A DNA stretch of 64,000 nt from Ralstonia sp. UBA689 (GCF_002298975.1 NZ_DBMV01000045.1:140681-204680), one strand, 5' to 3'; positions 27,296 through 37,265 are shown, numbered from the stretch's first letter. The notes: generated by a model from the letters alone, not told the origin. A program made the numbers and translations.

Positions 27296-27636
27296 TCAGC
27301 GCATCTGTGTGAGCCAGGTCCGCCAATCCTTGTGCTGCATGAAGGGCAGGGCGGCGGCACGGCCTTCGTGCGCCAGCATGCGGGTTTCGCGCGGCGACAT
27401 GCCGGAAGCGTGTCGTCTGCCGTGACGATGCCCGGGTGCACGGCCACGCCGATGCTCTTCGTGAGCTTGCCGTGCGTGCTGCCTTCGTTGGGCTCGCCAA
27501 GGGCCAGCGCGTCGACGCGCATTTCCCAGAGTGACAGGGCTGTCAATGCGGTCTGCGCCAGCGACAGTGCCGAGGCACCAACGATCAGCAGGGGCGAGCG
27601 CCGCAGGAAGGCGCTGATGGCGCGCTGTAACGGCAT
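27296..27636 (-). pseudogene. Frameshifted small membrane-anchored protein gene
   Basis: Reading from the ATG at 27636, the first part (about 79 codons) looks genuine: a basic start, hydrophobic LLIVGASALSLAQTALTALS, then SIGVAVHPGIVTADDTLP, all with high GC at third positions. Near 27400 good coding switches to another frame, which reads ASGMSPRETRMLAHEGRAA and ends MQHKDWRTWLTQMR at 27296. The first frame continues as Cys/Arg/Pro-rich junk. A one- or two-base indel near 27395-27405 explains both. Either the gene is inactivated or the read has an error. Family unknown. The 281 bases after it (27637-27917) show nothing else. Confidence 0.55.
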
Positions 27637-27899
27637 GCGCGTAATTGTAAAAAGATTGAAATCGCTGTGTTGAATTGTGTACCGAACTCCACTTGGCTTC
27701 GCAATATCGCCTAGCGCGTTTGTCGGGTTAGCAATCGTTTGCGTGTGGTATTGGTGCTGATTCTGATCAAGGCGGTTAGCGCCTCAGGCGCATGGCTTGC
27801 TGAACCGTAGCTGAGTAGGGTTCGCGCCGCATGCATATGGGCAGCCGGCAGATATTCGCCAATGACCCCTGTTACGCCCCCTTTGCCTATTCTGGGTAA

Positions 27900-28124
<225 letters not shown>

Positions 28125-28147
28125 AATGCGGGTTGCGTGTCAACGGA

Positions 28148-28180
28148 ACGGTCCGACGGGTGGTTGTTATGACGGACCGT
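28148..28180. repeat. Inverted repeat in the mprF upstream region
   Basis: ACGGTCCG (28148-28155) and CGGACCGT (28173-28180) are perfect inverted copies 17 bases apart, just after the small acidic gene. No T-run follows, so it may be a weak terminator or an operator. The rest of 28125-28494 has no supported gene; it forms a long leader or promoter for mprF. Confidence 0.4.
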
Positions 28181-28494
28181 ATTGCGTAGCACCATAAACA
28201 ACGTGCGAATCCAGCACGCGCGAACACGCGAGGGAAACCGGTGCGCCGGTCGGAAGCGGTTCCGGCCAGGACGACAACAAGCCAGCACCGGCAAGTCGGG
28301 TCCAATCATGATGTCGGTGCCGCGCATGCGGCCTCGGCTGTCGACCGGGGGATGGTCTCCGGGCGTTTTGCTTGCCGCCGTCTTCCGCCAGCGCGTCTCG
28401 GGGTTCGTCCAAGGTACCGCGCCAGCCTCCGCCATCTGCCATCCAGGGCCAGGGCGGGGGCGTCGCCCTAGCCAGCGGGATATCGTTTTTCACC

Positions 28495-31179
28495 ATGCCT
28501 GACGCTGCGTCAAACGACGCCAGTCAACAACCGCGCCGATCGTCGACCGGCCCGGCCAGTCCGACCAACCGCGCCGCGCCCGCCGACGGCGCCACTTCTG
28601 CCGCGCCTGCCGCCACCTCGCGTGCGGATGCGCGCCCTGATTCCGGCTTCGGCCTGGGCGGCTGGATCGTGACCGGCATCGTGTTGATCCTCGGTGCGCT
28701 GGTGTTTGACAGCCTGTATGCGTTGCTCGACGACGTGCATTACGCCGACCTGGTCGCCGCACTGCAGAACACGCCGCGCTCGCACCTGTGGCTGGCTATC
28801 CTGGCCACCGCTGCGAGTTATCTCGCCCTGACCGGCTACGATGCTTCCGGCCTGCGCTATGTCGGCGCGAGCGTGGCGCCGGCCACGGTCGCCACCACAT
28901 CGTTCATCGCCTATGCGCTGGGCAACACTGTCGGCCTCGGTTCGCTGACGGCCGGGTCGGTGCGTGCGCGCCTGTACACGGCGGCCGGCCTCGATGCGGC
29001 CCGCGTGACCGAGGCGGTGGCCTTTGACGCCAGCGCGCTGGGCGTGTCCACCACGGCGTTCGGCTCGGTCGGGCTGTTGTGGGGGGCGTCCCACATTGCT
29101 GCCATGACGCACCTGCCGGCCTCGCTGCTCGAAGCGGTTGCGCTGCTGGTGCTGGCAGGAGTGATCGCGGTGCTGGCGCTGTGCATGCGGCGGCGTCACG
29201 TCACGCTGTTCGGACGGTGGGAAATCCGCCCGCCGCCGCCGGGGCTGGCCGCACGCCAGTTCGCCATCTCTGCGGCGGACCTGAGCGCGGCGGCGGCGGC
29301 GCTCTGGGTGCTGATGCCGGCGGGTGCGGTCGACCTGCCCACCTTTGTCGCGTTCTATGCACTGGCCGTCACGCTGGGCGTGTTGAGCCAGAGCCCGGGT
29401 GGCCTGGGGGTGTTCGAGGCCGTCATCCTGCTTGGCTGCAGCGGCCACGCACCGCCGGCCGAAGTGCTGGCCGCGTTGCTGTTCTACCGCGCCATCTACT
29501 TCCTGCTGCCGCTGGTGGTGGCCGCCGCCATGCTGGGCGTGTTTGAACTGCGCTCGGGGGCGGGGGCACCATTCGGCCGCGCGGCGGTCAAGCTGTCGCC
29601 CGGTCTGCTGGCTGCGCTGACCATGGTGGCGGGCGTGATGCTGCTCGTCTCCGGCATGACCCCGGCCAGCGACGAAGCCGAAGATCTCCTGCGCATGCAT
29701 GTGCCGCTGTTCGTGGTGGAAGCCTCGCACATGATCGGCAGCGTGGCGGGTCTCGTCATGCTGTTTGTCGCCCGTGGGTTGCTGCACCGGCTGGATGCCG
29801 CGTGGTGGGCGGCGCTGGTGCTGTCGCTGCTCACGGGCGTGCTGGCGCTGCCCAAGGGCATTGCCGTGTCGGAAATGGTGGTGCTGGTTACGCTGGCGGT
29901 GCTGCTGATCATCTCGCGGCGGCAGTTCGACCGGCCGTCGTCGCTGTTCTCGCAGCGGCTGGAGCCCGGCTGGCTGATTGCCATGGCGTGCGTGTTTGCG
30001 GCCTGCGTGTGGATTCTGTTCTTCGCCTACCGTGAAGTCGCTTACGCCAATCAGCTCTGGTGGCAGTTCACCTTCGACGGCGATGCACCGCGTTCCATCC
30101 GTGCGCTGATGGCGGTGGCCGTCACCGGGCTCGGCTTCGGCATGTGGCAGCTCTTCCGCCGCGAGCCGGGCGTGACCACTTGCCCGAGCGCCGAAGAGCT
30201 TGCACGCGCGGCCGAGATCATCCGCAAGCAGCCCGCCGCCGATGCCACGCTGGCGCTGATGGGCGACAAGAGCCTGCTGTTCTCGCCGTCGGGCAACGCT
30301 TTCATCATGTATGCCAAGCAGGGGCGCTCGTGGGTGGCGCTGTCCGACCCCGTGGGCGCGCAGGGGGAGTGGCCCGAACTGATCTGGCGCTTCATCGAAC
30401 TGGCCGATGCGCACGGTGGCCGCGCCGCGTTCTACAAGACGCGCCCGCAGACGCTGCCGCTGTACCTCGATGCCGGCTTGCGCGCCTACAAGCTGGGTGA
30501 AGAGGCGTATGTGTCGCTGCCCGAATTCAGCCTCAAGGGCTCGCGCCGTGCCAACCTGCGCCATGGCGTGACGCGCGGCGAGCGCGAAGGGCTTTCCTTC
30601 GAGATCGTGCCGACGGAGGGCGTGCCGGCTGTGCTCGAAGAGCTGCGCGCCATCTCCGACGAATGGCTGCGCAACCAGAACGCGCGCGAGAAAGGCTTCT
30701 CGCTCGGTGCATTTGAAGACCGCTACGTGATGAGCCAGCCGGTGGCCATCGTGCGCCGCGAAGGCGCCATCCTCGCCTTCGCCACGTTGATGTGCCCCGA
30801 TGTGCTGCGCATTGAAGCCAGCGTGGACCTCATGCGCCAGCGCGCCAGCGTACCGCCCGGCACCATGGATTTCCTGTTCGGCAAGCTGATCCTGCACTTC
30901 CAGGCCGAGGGCTACCAGCGCTTCGGTCTGGGCATGGCGCCGATGTCGGGCATGGTTGAGCATCAGCTTGCGCCGCGCTGGCACCGCTTCGGACGGATGA
31001 TGTTCCGCCACGGCGCGCGCTTCTACAATTTCAGAGGGCTGCGCAATTTCAAGGACAAGTTCGAACCGGTGTGGGAAGCCCGCTACCTGCTCGCACGCGG
31101 CGGGTTGGCGCCGCTATTCACATTAACGGACGTTGCCGCGCTGATCGGCGGCGGGTTGAAGGGAGTGATCTCCAAATGA
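28495..31179 (+). CDS. mprF: Bifunctional lysylphosphatidylglycerol synthetase/flippase (MprF/LpiA)
   Basis: An 894-residue inner-membrane protein that aminoacylates phosphatidylglycerol from charged tRNA and flips the product outward, reducing negative surface charge. After a disordered Ala/Ser/Pro-rich start, about 14 hydrophobic helices (about 55-550) form the flippase, including SQSPGGLGVFEAVIL typical of the family. The C-terminal DUF2156 domain (about 560-890) is the synthase, with LPEFSLKGSRRANLRHGV and FGLGMAPMSGM segments. The ATG at 28495 is chosen because upstream extension is low-complexity. The stop overlaps acvB by ATGA, giving the known lpiA-acvB order. Confidence 0.93.
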   Translation: MPDAASNDASQQPRRSSTGPASPTNRAAPADGATSAAPAATSRADARPDSGFGLGGWIVTGIVLILGALVFDSLYALLDDVHYADLVAALQNTPRSHLWLAILATAASYLALTGYDASGLRYVGASVAPATVATTSFIAYALGNTVGLGSLTAGSVRARLYTAAGLDAARVTEAVAFDASALGVSTTAFGSVGLLWGASHIAAMTHLPASLLEAVALLVLAGVIAVLALCMRRRHVTLFGRWEIRPPPPGLAARQFAISAADLSAAAAALWVLMPAGAVDLPTFVAFYALAVTLGVLSQSPGGLGVFEAVILLGCSGHAPPAEVLAALLFYRAIYFLLPLVVAAAMLGVFELRSGAGAPFGRAAVKLSPGLLAALTMVAGVMLLVSGMTPASDEAEDLLRMHVPLFVVEASHMIGSVAGLVMLFVARGLLHRLDAAWWAALVLSLLTGVLALPKGIAVSEMVVLVTLAVLLIISRRQFDRPSSLFSQRLEPGWLIAMACVFAACVWILFFAYREVAYANQLWWQFTFDGDAPRSIRALMAVAVTGLGFGMWQLFRREPGVTTCPSAEELARAAEIIRKQPAADATLALMGDKSLLFSPSGNAFIMYAKQGRSWVALSDPVGAQGEWPELIWRFIELADAHGGRAAFYKTRPQTLPLYLDAGLRAYKLGEEAYVSLPEFSLKGSRRANLRHGVTRGEREGLSFEIVPTEGVPAVLEELRAISDEWLRNQNAREKGFSLGAFEDRYVMSQPVAIVRREGAILAFATLMCPDVLRIEASVDLMRQRASVPPGTMDFLFGKLILHFQAEGYQRFGLGMAPMSGMVEHQLAPRWHRFGRMMFRHGARFYNFRGLRNFKDKFEPVWEARYLLARGGLAPLFTLTDVAALIGGGLKGVISK

Positions 31180-32975
31180 ATGGCCACGCACCGCGCACGC
31201 AAGAGGCGCGGCACAGGGGAGTGAACAGCAGTGGATGGCACGGCTGGTGGGGTTGGCGTCTGGCTGCAATCGGCATGGCCATCGCCTCCAGCCTGGGTAG
31301 CCACTGGGCCACGGCTGCCGATGCACCGGCAGCCGCCTCCGCACCCAAGCCCACGCCGGTGCAAGGCCCGGTGCTGGTGCCGCCCGTCGGCATGACGGGC
31401 GCCAGCGGTGTCACGGCTGCCCCGCCGCAGGGTGATATGCCGCCGCGCCTGCAGATGAGCGCGGCCGCAGTCACCGCCAACAAGGCGGCCAATGGCGGTG
31501 TGCTGGCGCTGCCCGTGGTGGCGCCAGCCACACCGGCCGCCGTTCCCGGCGTTGCGGAGTTTGTCACGCACGGCCGATTTCGCGACGTACCGGTCTACAA
31601 GCCCAAGGGCGAGATCCGCTCCGTCGTGCTGATGCTCTCGGGCGATCTGGGGTGGACCGCCGAGGCCTCGCGCATGGCGCAGGGGCTGGCGGCACAGGGT
31701 GTGCTGGTGGCGGGCCTGTCCACGCCCGCGCTTTTTGCCAGCCTGGAGGCCGACCTGGGCGATTGCGCATTCCCCGATGGCGACCTCGAAAACTTCAGCC
31801 GCTTCCTGCAGGCCTACGAGAAGGTGCCGGGCTATTACCCGCCCATTCTCGTGGGCGATAACGAAGGCGGCGCGCTGGCTTACGCGATGATCGCGCAGGC
31901 GCGGCCCAACATCTTTGCCGCAGCCATGTCGATCGAGTTCTGCCCGGTGCTGGAGCTGCGCAAGCCGCTGTGCAAGGGTGAGGGCGTGCACTTCAGCCGC
32001 CGCATGAGCGAGAGCCGCACCACGGCCAAACGCACCAAGCCGCCCGAGAACGCAGGCGTTGTGCTGCTGCCGGCCACCAGGCTGTCGGCGCCGTGGGTGG
32101 TGCTGCAGTCGAGCAACCCGACCTCATTCGCACGTCGCTCGGGCCCGCTGTGCGAGGCGCGCGCCACGCACACCTTTATCGAGACGATCTCGGGCGCGCA
32201 ATCGGTCGCCTTGCCGGCCGTGCAATCTGCCGCGCCGGGCGGTACCAACGTGCCTCCGGTGACCGAGAGCGAACCTTTCAAGGCGGCCTTCGCCAGACTC
32301 GTCGCGCAGCGCAAGCCGCCGCCCCCGCCGCCGCCCGCAGCCGTGTCGGATCTGCCTGTGATCGAGGTTGCCGCGCAGCCCGGCACGTCATCGGAATTGT
32401 TTGCCGTGCTGCTGTCGGGTGACGGCGGCTGGGCGGGGCTGGACAAGGAAGTGGCCGCCGCATTGTCGAAGTCGGGTGTGCCGGTGGTCGGCGTCGATTC
32501 GCTGCGCTACTTCTGGACGCCGCGCACGCCGGCCTCCGCTGCGGCCGACATCGACCGCCTGATGCGCTTCTACGGCGCGCGCTGGAAGAAGGGCAAGGTG
32601 TTGCTGATCGGCTATTCGCAGGGCGCGGACGTGCTGCCCTTCATCGTCAATAGGTTGCCGGCCGCGTCGCGCGAGCATGTGGCGCTGGCCGTGATGATGG
32701 GCCTGGGCAAGCGTGCGGATTTTGAATTCCACATGACCAACTGGATGTCGAGCAGTTCATCGGGGTTGTTGATCCTGCCCGAGGTGCAGAAGCTGCCCAC
32801 AGGCCTGGGCATGTGCATCTACGGCAAGGATGAGAAGGATTCCAATTGCCCCGGCCTGGACCCGAAGCAGGTTCAGCTCGTGAAGCTGCCCGGCGGTCAC
32901 CACTTCGATGGGGATTACGCCAAGCTGGCGCGCATCATCCTCGACGGCGCGAGCCGGCCGGCGGCTACGCGCTAA
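31176..32975 (+). CDS. acvB: AcvB/VirJ-family periplasmic protein (LPG-hydrolase type)
   Basis: A 599-residue exported protein, partner of mprF. Signal anchor LAAIGMAIASSLGSHWATAA (about 35-54), then two VirJ-like alpha/beta-hydrolase halves joined by a Pro/Ala-rich linker. The second half holds an intact nucleophile elbow GYSQGAD; in the first the equivalent is GDNEGG, where Asn replaces the serine, so only the C-terminal half can be catalytic. In Agrobacterium and Rhizobium, AcvB/AtvA hydrolyses lysyl-phosphatidylglycerol made by LpiA, setting the amount of this lipid. Translational coupling to mprF supports that function here. Confidence 0.9.
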   Translation: MNGHAPRTQEARHRGVNSSGWHGWWGWRLAAIGMAIASSLGSHWATAADAPAAASAPKPTPVQGPVLVPPVGMTGASGVTAAPPQGDMPPRLQMSAAAVTANKAANGGVLALPVVAPATPAAVPGVAEFVTHGRFRDVPVYKPKGEIRSVVLMLSGDLGWTAEASRMAQGLAAQGVLVAGLSTPALFASLEADLGDCAFPDGDLENFSRFLQAYEKVPGYYPPILVGDNEGGALAYAMIAQARPNIFAAAMSIEFCPVLELRKPLCKGEGVHFSRRMSESRTTAKRTKPPENAGVVLLPATRLSAPWVVLQSSNPTSFARRSGPLCEARATHTFIETISGAQSVALPAVQSAAPGGTNVPPVTESEPFKAAFARLVAQRKPPPPPPPAAVSDLPVIEVAAQPGTSSELFAVLLSGDGGWAGLDKEVAAALSKSGVPVVGVDSLRYFWTPRTPASAAADIDRLMRFYGARWKKGKVLLIGYSQGADVLPFIVNRLPAASREHVALAVMMGLGKRADFEFHMTNWMSSSSSGLLILPEVQKLPTGLGMCIYGKDEKDSNCPGLDPKQVQLVKLPGGHHFDGDYAKLARIILDGASRPAATR

Positions 32976-33934
32976 GCCGCTTCCTGGGCGGGGCTGCGTC
33001 GTGCCGCCCCGGGTGTCATCCCGTTGAACCGCTTGAACGCCCGGCTGAACGCCGCCTCCGACTGGTAGCCCAGGCGGTTGGCGGCTTCGGCCAGCGGCAG
33101 GCGCTCTTCCTGCAGCCAGCCCAGCGCGATCTGCATGCGCCAGCGAGCCACGTACTGCATGGCGGGTTCTCCTACCAGCCGCGTAAAGCGCGCGGCAAAT
33201 GCCGAGCGCGACATGGCGGCCTCGCTGGCTAGCGCGCCCAACGTCCATTCCCGCGCGGGCTCGCGGTGGATCAGCGCCATCGCCCGGCCGATCTGCTTAT
33301 CCTGCAACGCCCCCACCCAACCGCTGCGCGCGGCCGGATCGCGCTCGATCCAATCGCGGATGGCGAGGATGACGAGAATGTCCGCCAGCCGCGTCACCAT
33401 GGTTTCGCCGCCGGGCTGCGGCGTGCGTGCCTCGGCGGCCATGAAGCGCAGCGTCTGGTCGATCCACTGTGCGTGCGGCGACTGGCGGCTGTCGATGCAC
33501 AGCGCCGCCGGCAGCAGTGCCGCCAACCGTTGCGCGGCGGGGTGGCCGAAGCGAACCGCGGCGCAGATCATCTGCGCGGGCTCGCCGCCGCCGCCGTGGC
33601 GCAGCACTTCGTAGCGCTCGCTCATCAGCTCGCGCGGCAAGTCGAACAGGCCAGCGCAGGCCACGCCCGGCTGGCTGGTCAGCCGGTGCCCGGTGCCGCG
33701 CGGCACGATGGCCAGGTCACCGGGGGCAAGCTGGCGGGGCGCTTCGCCGTCCAGCTCCAGCCAGGTGCGGCCGCTGGCGACCACATGCAGCATCATGCAG
33801 TCGGGCATGGGCGGCAGAGCCAGCCCCCACGGGGCGGAGAACTCCGAGCGGCAATAAAACACACCACTCATGCGCAGGAAGTGCAGCGCTTCGCCCAACG
33901 GGTCGATGTGGGTCCAGGGTGGCGGCGTGTTCAT
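32972..33934 (-). CDS. AraC family regulator with cupin_6 N-domain
   Basis: A 320-residue regulator. Residues 1-190 are a cupin_6-type sensory domain (WTHIDPLGEALHFLRMSGVF, then DLAIVPRGTGHRL). The C-terminal AraC double HTH has WTLGALASEAAMSRSAFAARF and LPLAEAANRLGYQSEAAFSRAF. It is divergent from an NmrA-like gene 150 bases away, a pairing common in proteobacteria, and probably regulates it. Its stop overlaps the end of the convergent acvB gene by four bases. The start at 33934 is chosen over an upstream ATG at 34003 because it gives the canonical MNTP.. N-terminus. Confidence 0.89.
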   Translation of the reverse strand: MNTPPPWTHIDPLGEALHFLRMSGVFYCRSEFSAPWGLALPPMPDCMMLHVVASGRTWLELDGEAPRQLAPGDLAIVPRGTGHRLTSQPGVACAGLFDLPRELMSERYEVLRHGGGGEPAQMICAAVRFGHPAAQRLAALLPAALCIDSRQSPHAQWIDQTLRFMAAEARTPQPGGETMVTRLADILVILAIRDWIERDPAARSGWVGALQDKQIGRAMALIHREPAREWTLGALASEAAMSRSAFAARFTRLVGEPAMQYVARWRMQIALGWLQEERLPLAEAANRLGYQSEAAFSRAFKRFNGMTPGAARRSPAQEAA

Positions 33935-34084
33935 GAATGTGAGTGGCTCCCGGCGAGCGACGCGCACATTGTGCGCCGATCTGGACGATCGAGCAGTAAC
34001 CACGGACGTCGGATCACATCAGGAATGGCTCCGATTTCCATACTGGAGGCAGTCTTTCACTGCAACGTCTCCAGGAGTTCTGCC

Positions 34085-34939
34085 ATGCCGATCGTCCAAT
34101 CCTCTCCCGTTTCCTCCGTCCTCGTTCTGGGCGCTACCGGCAAGACCGGTGCGCGTGTCGCCCAAGGCCTGCGCGCACGCGGCGTGACCGTCCGCGAGGG
34201 TTCGCGCAACGCCACGCCGGCCTTCGACTGGGAAGACCCGAGCACCTGGTCGGCGGCGCTGGCCGGCATGGACGGGGTCTACATCACCTACCAGCCCGAC
34301 CTCGCCGCGCCGGGTGCCGAGGCTGCCATCTCTGCGTTTGTCGATGTGGCCAAAGCGGCTGGCGTGCGCCACCTCGTGCTGCTCTCCGGCCGGGGCGAGC
34401 CCGCCGCACAGCGCTGTGAGGCCATTGTGCAGAACAGCGGACTTGCGTGGACGCTGCTGCGCGCAAGCTGGTTCAACCAGAACTTCAGCGAAGGCCATCT
34501 GCTGGAGCCCGTGCTGGCTGGTGTCATTGCGCTGCCTGCCGGCAACGTCGCCGAGCCGTTTGTCGATGCGGGTGATCTGGCCGACGCCGCCGTCGCCGCC
34601 TTGAGCGATGCGCGCCACATCGGCCAGTTGTACGAACTGACTGGCCCGCGCGCGCTGACCTTTGCCGAGGTGACCGAGATCCTGAGCGATGCCCTCGGCC
34701 GCAACATCCACTATCAGCCGATGGAGACAGGCGCGTACGTGGACATGCTCTCCGACTACGTGCCGCGTGACTTCGCAGAATTCCTGGGCGGGTTGTTTGC
34801 CGAAGTGCTCGACGGCCGCAATGTGCATGTGGCCGATGGCGTGCAACGTGCGCTGGGCCGGGCGCCGCGTGACTTTGCCGACTACGTGCGCGAGGCTGCC
34901 GAGTCGGGTGTCTGGGGTGCGGTGGACGCGCTGCGCTAG
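34085..34939 (+). CDS. NmrA-like NAD(P)-binding protein
   Basis: A 284-residue atypical short-chain dehydrogenase of the NmrA / ergot-alkaloid-reductase-like group. The dinucleotide loop is LVLGATGKTGARVA (about 13-26). It lacks a clear YxxxK catalytic pair, so it may be a redox sensor or a reductase of the QOR2/azoreductase kind. It has a CCAGGAGTTCTGCC ribosome site. The neighbouring divergent AraC gene is the likely regulator. The end overlaps the convergent SulP gene by four bases. Confidence 0.86.
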   Translation: MPIVQSSPVSSVLVLGATGKTGARVAQGLRARGVTVREGSRNATPAFDWEDPSTWSAALAGMDGVYITYQPDLAAPGAEAAISAFVDVAKAAGVRHLVLLSGRGEPAAQRCEAIVQNSGLAWTLLRASWFNQNFSEGHLLEPVLAGVIALPAGNVAEPFVDAGDLADAAVAALSDARHIGQLYELTGPRALTFAEVTEILSDALGRNIHYQPMETGAYVDMLSDYVPRDFAEFLGGLFAEVLDGRNVHVADGVQRALGRAPRDFADYVREAAESGVWGAVDALR

Positions 34940-36657
34940 GCGGCGCCGGCCGTTGCGTTGGTTGCCAATGACTGCACGCACTCATCCACGCTCAACTCAT
35001 GCAGCATCTCGGGCCGCAGCGTGTCGTCCGTGGCGCGTTGCAGGGCGGTCAGCGCTCTTGGCTTGAGCCGTACGAACATCAACTGCAGGCCGCGCGCCGC
35101 GCATTCGGCGGCAAAGATGCGCAGCGCTTCGATGGCCGAGCCGTCCACGTCAGGGGATTCTTCCAGGCTGAGCATGACAGTGTGCAGCGGAGGCTCTTGC
35201 GGCTCCCGCAGCAGCGTGCGCACCGTGCCCAGCACGCGCTCGGTGTTGGCGAAGAACAGGGGCACCTCCGGCCGCGCAATCAACACGCCGGGCAGCGCCT
35301 TGGCTTCCGGGTGCAGGGACACATCCACGAAATCGTGGCTCTCACGCAAGCGGCCGAGCACGCTCACGTTGGGCTCCGAGAGCTTGCGAAGTGTCAGCAG
35401 CAGGCTCACGCCAATGGCGGCCAGCAGCCCGTGCAGCACGCCCAGCACCAGCACGGCCAGCAGCGCGGCAATCACGACCAGGCGGTCCCGGTGCCACGTC
35501 CAGTACGGTTTGAACACACTCGGATGCAGCGAATGGCTGACCGCAAAGATCACGATGGCCGCCAGCACCGGCTCGGGAATGCGCGCGAGCTGCGGCAGGA
35601 ACAGCCACACGATCAGTGCCACCACGGCTGCCGCACAGAGCCCGGCCAGCCGCGACTGCGCGCCTGCCGCTTCGTTGGCGGACGTGGCCGAATACCCCGC
35701 ACCGACCGGCATGCCGTGCAGCAGGCCCGAGAGCAGGTTGGCGCAGCCGAGTGCCACCAGGTCGCGGTTGGCGGAGATGCCGTCGCCGTGCTTGAGCGCG
35801 AAGTTGCGGATCGAGCCGTACGACTCGGCATAAAGGATGAGCAAGAGCGCAAAGCCCAGTTCGGCGCTTTGCATCCACGCTGTGCGGCTGAGATTGGGCA
35901 CGCCAAAGCTGATGTTCTGCAGGTCGATATGGCCGACCATCGCAATGCCATGGGCGTGCCAGTCAGACCAGTAGCCCGCCGCGATGGCCAGCACGATGAC
36001 GACGAGCGTGGCCGGAATGCGGCCTCCCCATCGCCCAAGGCCGAACAGCAAGGCGAGCGCGATGGCGCCCAGCGCGGTGCTATACGGGTTGGCGCCGGCC
36101 GCGCCGCTTACAAGGTCTAGCGCCATGCGCGGCGTATCGCCGTGGTGCACGGCCACGTCGAGGATCTTCGGCAATTGCTTGATGGCAATGGTCAGCGCCA
36201 GCCCGAATGTGAAGCCGCGCAGCACCGGCCGCGCGATGAAATCCGACATGCCGCCCAGCCTGGCCATGCCCGCCAGGATGAACAGCAGCCCCGTGGCAAT
36301 GATGAGCGCGGCCGCCAGCGTGAGCGCCGTCGTGCCGTTGGTGCCCGGCTCCGAGAGCACTGTCGCAAACAGCACGGCGGCCGACGACGATGTGGCCGAG
36401 ACGATGGCAAAGCGGCTCGAGCCGACCAGCGCATACACCACCAGCCCCGAGAGCAGCGCGATCAGGCCGGCCTGCGGTGGCAGGCTGGCGATGCCCGCAT
36501 ACGCAACAGCTTCGGGCAGCAGCAGGCCCGCAATCGAGAATCCGGCGATGACGTCGCGCAGCATGCGCTGCCGCGGCGGCAGGGGTGATTCGCCTAGCGG
36601 CACGTAGTGCTCGGGGTGCTGGAGGGCGGTGGCGGGATGTTCGTAGCGGGGGGGCAT
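34936..36657 (-). CDS. SulP family anion transporter with STAS domain
   Basis: A 573-residue inner-membrane transporter. The N-terminal part (about 30-430) has the SulP fold with DVIAGFSIAGLLLPEAVAYA and GLLHGMPVGAGYSATSANEA; the C-terminal STAS domain (about 450-560) includes ESPDVDGSAIEALRIFAAEC, the anti-sigma-antagonist-like loop. Substrates in the family include sulfate, bicarbonate and dicarboxylates; this one cannot be assigned. It is not near sulfur genes. It stands alone, convergent with the NmrA-like gene. Confidence 0.92.
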   Translation of the reverse strand: MPPRYEHPATALQHPEHYVPLGESPLPPRQRMLRDVIAGFSIAGLLLPEAVAYAGIASLPPQAGLIALLSGLVVYALVGSSRFAIVSATSSSAAVLFATVLSEPGTNGTTALTLAAALIIATGLLFILAGMARLGGMSDFIARPVLRGFTFGLALTIAIKQLPKILDVAVHHGDTPRMALDLVSGAAGANPYSTALGAIALALLFGLGRWGGRIPATLVVIVLAIAAGYWSDWHAHGIAMVGHIDLQNISFGVPNLSRTAWMQSAELGFALLLILYAESYGSIRNFALKHGDGISANRDLVALGCANLLSGLLHGMPVGAGYSATSANEAAGAQSRLAGLCAAAVVALIVWLFLPQLARIPEPVLAAIVIFAVSHSLHPSVFKPYWTWHRDRLVVIAALLAVLVLGVLHGLLAAIGVSLLLTLRKLSEPNVSVLGRLRESHDFVDVSLHPEAKALPGVLIARPEVPLFFANTERVLGTVRTLLREPQEPPLHTVMLSLEESPDVDGSAIEALRIFAAECAARGLQLMFVRLKPRALTALQRATDDTLRPEMLHELSVDECVQSLATNATAGAA

Positions 36658-36700
36658 ACAACGCTGCGGTGAGGCAACAAACGGTGAAGCAACAAAGGAA

Positions 36701-36730
36701 TACGCCGCGACCCGGGTGGGCCGCGGCGTA
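36701..36730 (-). terminator. Hairpin after the DUF3761 gene
   Basis: TACGCCGCG (36701-36709) and CGCGGCGTA (36722-36730) form a perfect 9-bp stem. On the reverse strand it lies 23 bases after the DUF3761 gene stop and is followed by TTCCTTTGTTGCTT, a weak U-rich tail. Confidence 0.55.
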
Positions 36731-36752
36731 AGGGATGCGCTCCTGGCGCGGC

Positions 36753-37265
36753 TTACTTTGCGCAGGCCTTGCCGTGGCTCGGGCGCATGCCCTGGGCCTT
36801 GGCGTCGGCCTCGGTCATATATTCGCCCTGCTTGGTCTTGCCGTAATAACGGTCACCCGGGCAGTGATAGACCTTGGTGCCGGAATTGGCCCAGACCTTG
36901 TCCGGGCCGCCACCGGGGGCAGCACCGGTGGCCGCTGCTGCTGGCTTGGCAGGCATGGCGGCAGCCGGCTTGGCCGGTGCGGCTGCTGGTGCTGTGGCCG
37001 GCGCTGCAGCCGGTGCCGTCGGCATGGCCGCAGCAGGCGCAGCGGCAGCCGGTGCGCTGGCGGCGCTGGCTTTCTTGTCGACGCCGCCATGGCCGCGGCA
37101 GGCGCCCTTGAGCGTTGCGCCGGTGTAAGGCGTGCCGTCTTTGCAGACCGCATGGACAGCGGCGGGTGCTGCAGCCGGTGCGGTGGCAGGCGCCGCTGTG
37201 CCCTGCGCAAACGCCGAGCCCATCACCAGCGCGCCCATCGAAAACATCAACGCAGACAGTTTCAT
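36753..37265 (-). CDS. Exported Ala/Pro-rich protein with DUF3761-like domain
   Basis: A 170-residue secreted protein. Signal peptide [20 protein letters not shown] is cut near residue 21. A short DUF3761-like module follows ([20 protein letters not shown], about 36-55), then about 50 residues of Ala/Pro/Lys repeats made of APAA and PAKPAA units, and a C-terminal domain (about 119-170) with [20 protein letters not shown]. Four cysteines probably form two disulfides. Function unknown; the repetitive linker suggests a periplasm- or wall-spanning tether. The start codon is chosen for the signal peptide; reading further upstream has no support. Confidence 0.8.
   Translation of the reverse strand: MKLSALMFSMGALVMGSAFAQGTAAPATAPAAAPAAVHAVCKDGTPYTGATLKGACRGHGGVDKKASAASAPAAAAPAAAMPTAPAAAPATAPAAAPAKPAAAMPAKPAAAATGAAPGGGPDKVWANSGTKVYHCPGDRYYGKTKQGEYMTEADAKAQGMRPSHGKACAK

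Noticed and set aside
28510..31011. Open frame of about 830 codons on the minus strand, antisense to mprF
   Set aside because: Composition is His/Arg/Gln-rich as in GC-biased antisense frames, no motif is recognisable, and it mirrors a well-supported gene.
36900..37080. Apparent short repeats suggesting a repeat array
   Set aside because: They are the in-frame Ala/Pro/Lys codon repeats of the DUF3761 protein linker; no CRISPR-like unit or spacer pattern.
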